This document shows, piece after piece, positions 59,233 to 64,000 of a stretch of 64,000 nt of DNA (position 1 is the stretch's first letter; every line of letters begins with the position of its first letter). The notes under the pieces are model-generated. The model ran no database searches and had not been told where the DNA came from. It was given only the letters and a program-made list of their open reading frames with translations. The position numbers were made by a program, and so were the translations under genes. Origin of the DNA: CAUVKI01 sp963552605 (GTDB lineage: Bacteria > Bacillota > Clostridia > Tissierellales > Peptoniphilaceae); assembly GCA_963552605.1 (NCBI GenBank), contig CAUVKI010000002.1:1-64000 (forward strand). The letters run 5' to 3'.

Positions 59233-59781
59233 TTAACCTTTTTTGCCCTCGGGCTTTTTATCCTTATCAGGCTTCTTGTCCTTGTCAGGCTCTTTGGTTT
59301 TATCGTCTTTGCCTTTTTCTTCGGTTTTATCGGTTTTACCGTCTTTCTTGGGATCTTCAACCTTTCCGATTCCCGCTTTTGCCAATTGTTCTCTCAAAGC
59401 TCTAAGTTCTCTACTGAGCTGAACATTTGCTTCGACGGAATTGTTATTGAAGAGCTTTATCGCTTCCTTAATACCGTCTATCTTCTCCGCAAATGTCTTG
59501 TTTAAATTAGACATCTGTTCAAGCGAACTGAACTGAGCAAGCTGAGCTATGAACTGAGTATCATCTGTCGGATTTAGGGGATCCTGATGCGCAAGCTGAG
59601 CCGCAAGCAGCTTCAAAAATGCGTCTTTCCCCAATTCGTTGGGCTTATTTGCCTTGGCGTCCGTCTTATTGTCCTTAATCAGATTTCCCTTATCATCTCT
59701 TATCCTCTTGACCGGCGGTTTGTAATTGGGATCACTTGTGACATTCTTGATGTTGTTCCCTACTCCGCTGTTATAAGCCAT
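59233..59781 (-). CDS. flgD: flagellar hook capping protein FlgD, short form
   Basis: The N-terminal FlgD region is clear: LGKDAFLKLLAAQLAHQDPLNPTDDTQFIAQLAQFSSLEQM (read in parts, about residues 50-92). It is needed for export and hook cap function. After residue 135 the protein turns into a Lys/Asp/Pro-rich tail (DKDKKP repeats) and ends at 182 aa, so the usual FlgD Ig-like and Tudor domains are missing. The ATG follows AGGAGG. It lies between fliK and the TIGR02530 gene. Confidence 0.88.
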   Translation of the reverse strand: MAYNSGVGNNIKNVTSDPNYKPPVKRIRDDKGNLIKDNKTDAKANKPNELGKDAFLKLLAAQLAHQDPLNPTDDTQFIAQLAQFSSLEQMSNLNKTFAEKIDGIKEAIKLFNNNSVEANVQLSRELRALREQLAKAGIGKVEDPKKDGKTDKTEEKGKDDKTKEPDKDKKPDKDKKPEGKKG

Positions 59782-59791
59782 AATACACCTC

Positions 59792-61147
59792 CTACACCGA
59801 TATATCCAAACTTTCTCCCTGTCCTTGAATTTTCAAGGATAAATCTTCTTCCGTAAGCTGTTCGCCATAACCTTTGACAGACCTTATGCTTCGGAGAACA
59901 TTTTTCTTAAGAGACTGTTTATGTTGCTGCATTTGCCCTTGATGATTTTTGAAATTCTCATTTGTGCCTACATACACCTCCACAGTCTTTATCTCGACTT
60001 TGGAACTTTTCAGAGTTTCTTTCAACTGAAAGAGATTTTGCTCAACCATAGCTTTCGCCTTATCGTTTTCAACTACAATCTTTGCAACAATCGAACCCTT
60101 ATCCATTCTCAGATCCAAGGTCATCTCACCCAATTCCTTGGGCTTAAGCTGAACGGTGATCTGTTTTTTAGACTGGTTCACCTGATATGACACATCATCA
60201 AGCATAGATTTGACGGACTCCTGCTCCATATCAAATCTTTCCGCAATCACCTCGTCAAATCCTCTGTTTTGAACTTCTCCGACTGCAATCGTGCGCACGC
60301 TCGAAGACAAATTCCCCTCATCTTTTACGGATCGCTCGGACTTCTTCCCTTCTCCTCCGTTCCCATCTCCGAGAAGACTGTTATCCTCAGCCGTTTCCGT
60401 CAAAACTTCGGGTTTCACAATCAATTCGGAAGCGGAATCTTCTTTCGGCTTCTCCACAACCTCAAAGTCGGAAACATCACCTTTGGAATTTTGAAGATAA
60501 TTAACCGCCGACTTGGAAAAATCTATACCTTCATCTTTTTCTTCCCTTTGTTCTACCTTTTTTCCCTTATCCTCTCTGAGTTTATTCGAAACTTTCTTCT
60601 CATCATCACCGAGTTCCGTTGATGACTTCTCCTCAACGGGAATAGCCTCTTCCTCAAAGATTTCAACTTTATCGGGTTCTTCTTTCAACTTCAAGGTTTC
60701 ATCTTCATAATCTTTTTCATAATCTTTCGGAGCTTCTTCAATCTCCTCAACGAACTCACCTTTTTCCTCGGAAAGAACAATTTCGGGTAAATCCGCCTCC
60801 ACAACTTGAACCGCTTTCTCAGCTTCTACGGTTTCCTCGGCAGACACAATATCCTTGTCTTCGACAGATTCTTTAGGACTCTCCTTAACTTCGGACTCTT
60901 TGAGCGAAAAATCTTTAAAGGCATCGCCTTGTTCAGACTCTCCCCCCTGCGAAACCGCATTGCCGATTTCTTTGGTCTTATTTTGTTCAGTCGTCTTACC
61001 AACCATCGAAGAAACATCTTTGCCCGACTGTTTTGACTCGATTGATTCCAGTTTTTTTGCGAAACTGTCTGACAAATTACCTTGCTTTGCAGAGGCTTTT
61101 ACCGATCTTTCCACAAGAAAAGATTGTGCCGCTTTTTCAAGTTTCAT
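59792..61147 (-). CDS. fliK: flagellar hook-length control protein FliK
   Basis: A 451-aa protein with a long, acidic, Glu/Ser/Lys-rich ruler region (about 30-300) and a conserved C-terminal domain with QITVQLKPKELGEMTLDLRM and AMVEQNLFQLKETLKS, the substrate-specificity switch part that contacts FlhB. The middle is of low complexity, as usual for FliK. Its ATG overlaps the stop of the upstream MotE-like gene (ATGA). Confidence 0.92.
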   Translation of the reverse strand: MKLEKAAQSFLVERSVKASAKQGNLSDSFAKKLESIESKQSGKDVSSMVGKTTEQNKTKEIGNAVSQGGESEQGDAFKDFSLKESEVKESPKESVEDKDIVSAEETVEAEKAVQVVEADLPEIVLSEEKGEFVEEIEEAPKDYEKDYEDETLKLKEEPDKVEIFEEEAIPVEEKSSTELGDDEKKVSNKLREDKGKKVEQREEKDEGIDFSKSAVNYLQNSKGDVSDFEVVEKPKEDSASELIVKPEVLTETAEDNSLLGDGNGGEGKKSERSVKDEGNLSSSVRTIAVGEVQNRGFDEVIAERFDMEQESVKSMLDDVSYQVNQSKKQITVQLKPKELGEMTLDLRMDKGSIVAKIVVENDKAKAMVEQNLFQLKETLKSSKVEIKTVEVYVGTNENFKNHQGQMQQHKQSLKKNVLRSIRSVKGYGEQLTEEDLSLKIQGQGESLDISV

Positions 61148-63030
61148 TCCCTCACCTCTCTTTTCTGTTTGTATTTATATATTAAATCCGTTATTTCTCC
61201 GGACATATCCGGATTTAACAGATCTAATGCAGGTGATAACACTTCAGGACTCATCTTCTCCAACACCCTCACCAATGTTTCCAAATTTCCGGTTTCTTCA
61301 TAATCATAAGCGTCGTCAACAGTTCGCTTTATGAGAGTGGCAAGAGGAGTTGCTCCCATCTTATTATAAACCGCCGCCAATTCTTCCGACATCTTATCCG
61401 CCGTTTCAAATGAATCAGTGGCAAACGACTGCTCCGTATTGTCGGTTACCATAAGATTTGACAGCGTGGTTCTATCCCCTTGAGGCAACGCTTCAAGCAA
61501 TTTCGCCATAGTGTCGGCCTTAACCTTGGAAAGTATATTGGCTATGGTGCGCTTATTCGACGGCGTTCCTGAAAGCATCAAACGAACAAGTTTGGATAAC
61601 TCTTTCGGAGTCATCTTATCAAATGCGGATGCTAAATCCTTGGCTCTCTTTGAAAATTCCTGACTCAATGCGCTGATATTTCCGTCATTAAACGAAACAT
61701 CAAGCTTTATCCTTGAATTATCCTTATCCCCTTCCGAATTTTCGTGAACAATAGCCCTGTCAGGATGAGCCAAAAGCTCCGTAAAAAGCGCAGCTATATT
61801 TGAATCCATAACCGAGATGATTTCCGAAACATTCTTCGGCTTCATTCTCGATGCAACATCGAGAGCAACTTTTCTGTCAGTAGTCTTAAAAAGTTTCTCT
61901 CCAAGCCCCGACGGGTCACTAACGGTCAGAACGGAAACATCTTTGTTGTTATTTAAAAGCTTCTCAAAAATAGGTGCCGCAACATTGGCTTCGACCTTCT
62001 TGTAATAAGAAACCAACTCATTTATTTTCTTTTCATATTCCGAGATATAATCCACCAAGTCTGATATATCCGACGCTCTTCCCTCATCTTTCTCAAGAAG
62101 TCTTTCAAGCAAACTCAACTGATAAAACGCATCATCCACCCGATTTCTATCCGACACCCTCGCCGCCACGGAAGCCGCCTTGGGAAGAGATAGATTCTCC
62201 AAAATGACAGCCAACTGCTCCGCAGTGAGCTCAGGGTGAGAATTTATATAAGACACCGCATCGGATATGGGTTTCTTTTCTAAAATCCCCGCAGTGGATT
62301 TCAAATTCTCCCTGTTATACTTAAGAGTCTCCATTTCAGCCCTTACTTCCAGAGCTTTCTGATCGTCCAACTTTCTAAGGAGATCGGCGCTCTCCGGTTC
62401 AGTCATATAATAGAGGACTTCCGCAAGCTTTTTAGAGGACAATAGCGATATAAGTTTTCCGACATCGGAATCATGAATTTTTCTCCTAATCTCCTCCTTT
62501 GCAGGAAGCAGATCGGATTTTTCCAACGCCTTTGCCTGAGTGGCCAACTCCTCTCCCGCAACGCCCACTGCTTCTTCATAATTTCTTACCAAAAAATCCT
62601 TGTTCAATTCCTTTGAACGAATCTTCTCTACAATGGCCTTGGTCTTTTTAGGATTTTTGGCATTCATAGCGGAAAGTATATCCTGATACAAAGAGCCGTC
62701 TTCTTTCTTAATTGTATAAAGCTTATCCACCGCAGTCTGCTCACTTGATTCGGTGTAGCGTTTAGCCAAATAGTCAACGCGTTTCTTGCGCTCTTCCGGA
62801 GTGAGTTTTCTGTCGTTTAACTTTGATATGACAGGAGATTTAATCATATTCACCGTATTCCGAAAATTTGCGTTCACATTATAGAGAACCGCTATAATCA
62901 AAATCGGAATGATGAGCATAAGCATAAAAATGACGAAAAGCACACGACCCGTACTTTTCTCAACCGTATCCAGCTCATCAATTTCCTGTTCGTCAAGCAT
63001 CTCTCTTGAATTATCCATTGCATTTTCCAT
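61144..63030 (-). CDS. very large MotE/YlxF-like membrane protein with MgtE_N/FliG-like repeats
   Basis: It occupies the place of ylxF, between fliJ and fliK. One membrane segment (about residues 27-50, VLFVIFMLMLIIPILIIAVLY) is followed by a coiled, charged region and repeated alpha-helical units of the MgtE N-terminal/FliG-M type: LLSSKKLAEVLYYMTEPESADLLRKL, VASRMKPKNVSEIISVMDSN and NILSKVKADTMAKLLEALPQ (each read approximately). B. subtilis YlxF is about a third of this length; here there are 628 residues with several repeats. MotE-type proteins act as periplasmic or membrane partners of the motor. The ATG at 63030 follows GAGGTG within the fliJ end. Confidence 0.7.
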   Translation of the reverse strand: MENAMDNSREMLDEQEIDELDTVEKSTGRVLFVIFMLMLIIPILIIAVLYNVNANFRNTVNMIKSPVISKLNDRKLTPEERKKRVDYLAKRYTESSEQTAVDKLYTIKKEDGSLYQDILSAMNAKNPKKTKAIVEKIRSKELNKDFLVRNYEEAVGVAGEELATQAKALEKSDLLPAKEEIRRKIHDSDVGKLISLLSSKKLAEVLYYMTEPESADLLRKLDDQKALEVRAEMETLKYNRENLKSTAGILEKKPISDAVSYINSHPELTAEQLAVILENLSLPKAASVAARVSDRNRVDDAFYQLSLLERLLEKDEGRASDISDLVDYISEYEKKINELVSYYKKVEANVAAPIFEKLLNNNKDVSVLTVSDPSGLGEKLFKTTDRKVALDVASRMKPKNVSEIISVMDSNIAALFTELLAHPDRAIVHENSEGDKDNSRIKLDVSFNDGNISALSQEFSKRAKDLASAFDKMTPKELSKLVRLMLSGTPSNKRTIANILSKVKADTMAKLLEALPQGDRTTLSNLMVTDNTEQSFATDSFETADKMSEELAAVYNKMGATPLATLIKRTVDDAYDYEETGNLETLVRVLEKMSPEVLSPALDLLNPDMSGEITDLIYKYKQKREVRE

Positions 63031-63032
63031 AC

Positions 63033-63482
63033 TCACACCTCAGAGCAAAGTTTCTTCATTATGTTGAACGTTACGATACTGTCATTCACTTTATCTTCCG
63101 CTTTCCTTTCCTCTTGCAAAAATCTTTCATAGTCATGCTCTTTGAGTTTCTCGAAAGCCTTTTTATCCACCATAGCCTTAAGCATCTCGGATTTCTTCTC
63201 CTCAACTCCCACCCTGAGAATTTCTATCTTATTCTCCTGCGTCTCAATCTTATCCGCAATCATTCTCAGGTACAAATCGTAACGCCTCATACAAACTATG
63301 TCCATACGCCCTTTTGCAGTTTCCATACTCTCCAGTGCGGAGTTTTTTTCCTTGAAAATAGCTTCCAATATATCCTCTTCACGATTGAGTTCAAAAACCG
63401 CATTCCCGTATTCTTCTTTTTTTTCCTGCTCAATACTCTCCTTCAGATCAAGCAAATTCTGCATCCTAAAATTATAGCTCAT
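63033..63482 (-). CDS. fliJ: flagellar export chaperone FliJ
   Basis: A 149-aa, almost entirely helical coiled-coil protein (YNFRMQNLLDLKESIEQEKKEEYG start; KKSEMLKAMVDKKAFEKLKEHDYERF later). FliJ links the FliI ATPase ring to FlhA and recycles chaperones. Its ATG overlaps the fliI stop (ATGA), the standard fliI-fliJ arrangement. Confidence 0.9.
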   Translation of the reverse strand: MSYNFRMQNLLDLKESIEQEKKEEYGNAVFELNREEDILEAIFKEKNSALESMETAKGRMDIVCMRRYDLYLRMIADKIETQENKIEILRVGVEEKKSEMLKAMVDKKAFEKLKEHDYERFLQEERKAEDKVNDSIVTFNIMKKLCSEV

Positions 63483-64000
63483 TTAGCAGCACTGCCTATC
63501 ATTTCCATATTCCGTACGGTCTCCTCATAAACCGCCACCTCATGAGTACCTTGTTTCAGAAAGCTGTTTATATCGTCATTTAACCTTATCGCAGTATCTA
63601 TCTTGGGATTTGACCCCTCTTTGTATGCACCTATGTTAATCAAATCTTCAGCCTCTCTGTAAGTAGCCACCAAATCTTTCAGCTTCGAAGCGCAATCTCT
63701 ATGCTCATCGTCGGTAACATTAGGCATAACCCTCGATATGCTGGCAAGGACATCAACGGCGGGATAATGATTTCCGTTGGCAAGTTTTCTTGACAAGACT
63801 ATATGACCGTCCAATATTCCGCGCACCGTATCGGAAATAGGCTCATTCATATCATCACCGTCAACCAACACCGTATATAAACCCGTAATGGTCCCCTTTC
63901 CCGATGCGCCGGCACGCTCCAAGAGCCTTGGCAAAGTTGCAAAGACCGAGGGAGTATATCCTTTGGTAACGGGCGGTTCTCCCGTTGCAAGTCCTATTTC
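63479..64000 (-). CDS. fliI: flagellum-specific ATPase FliI, C-terminal part (cut by window edge)
   Basis: The frame is open to the window edge, and the coding sequence continues beyond 64000. Visible residues begin EIGLATGEPPVTKGYTPSVF, then ATLPRLLERAG, TGLYTVLVDGDDMNEPISDT, GILDGHIVLSRKLANGNHYPA and DVLASISRVM, all typical of the C-terminal half of FliI, the export ATPase. The Walker motifs lie outside. It shows that the operon extends to the right. Confidence 0.93.
   Translation of the reverse strand, partial: EIGLATGEPPVTKGYTPSVFATLPRLLERAGASGKGTITGLYTVLVDGDDMNEPISDTVRGILDGHIVLSRKLANGNHYPAVDVLASISRVMPNVTDDEHRDCASKLKDLVATYREAEDLINIGAYKEGSNPKIDTAIRLNDDINSFLKQGTHEVAVYEETVRNMEMIGSAAK

Overview
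The window looks like the chromosome of a motile, anaerobic, low-GC Clostridia-type Firmicute. The evidence is strong GGAGG ribosome-binding sites, frequent TTG starts, consensus TTGACA/TATAAT promoters, a Gram-positive style fla/che operon (FliY, CheC, CheD, FlhF, FlhG, FapA, FlbD), an S-layer-homology protein and acetate/butyrate-type CoA-transferase genes. I cannot name the genus from sequence alone.

Left part (1-10 kb, all minus strand): a secreted C70-like cysteine protease and a small secreted partner; two large secreted proteins that share an N-terminal Ig-like domain; an Rpn/PDDEXK family protein with a GMEK tandem repeat; and a secreted transglutaminase-like protein, carrying the same Ig-like domain at its C-terminus, downstream of an RsbW-like kinase/anti-sigma protein. 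Next (10.2-12.9 kb, plus) is a complete ECF transporter operon: T, fused double ATPase, MptD-type S component. An SLH-domain protein follows (13-14.2 kb). A block of visibly higher GC (14.3-18.4 kb, minus) holds a TetR regulator, a DUF1254/DUF1214 lipoprotein and an alkyl/aryl-sulfatase lipoprotein; it looks acquired. A plus-strand short-chain fatty acid operon (18.8-23.1 kb) encodes both CoA-transferase subunits, an AtoE-type transporter, a 27-residue hydrophobic small protein and an NhaC antiporter. It ends at a bidirectional terminator shared with a lone tRNA-Leu(CAG).

Middle part (23.4-36.7 kb, minus): a 1010-residue secreted protein with copper-amine-oxidase-like N-terminal domains, a MACPF pore-forming-type domain and a C-terminal MABP-like beta-prism; a small HMA protein; and a whiA-aldolase-mtnA-mtnP-NlpA lipoprotein operon. 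The last reads as the oxygen-independent DHAP shunt for methylthioadenosine/5'-deoxyadenosine. Then come an AT-rich two-gene module (AAA ATPase plus PD-(D/E)XK-like protein) that could be a defence system, a methyltransferase/Nudix pair, and a dCache chemoreceptor with a structured leader.

Right part (36.8-64 kb, minus) is one long flagellar/chemotaxis operon. In transcription order it reads fliI (cut by the window edge), fliJ, a very large MotE/YlxF-like gene, fliK, flgD, a TIGR02530 gene, flgE, flbD, motA, motB, fliL, fliM, fliY, cheY, fliO, fliP, fliQ, fliR, flhB, flhA, flhF, flhG, ycgR (PilZ), cheB, cheA, cheW, cheC, cheD, fliA, fapA and a DUF6115-like gene, ending at a terminator near 36.83 kb. 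The best candidates for something undescribed are the MACPF/beta-prism protein, the AAA-ATPase/nuclease-like pair, the 630-residue MotE-like protein and the 27-residue protein in the fatty-acid operon.
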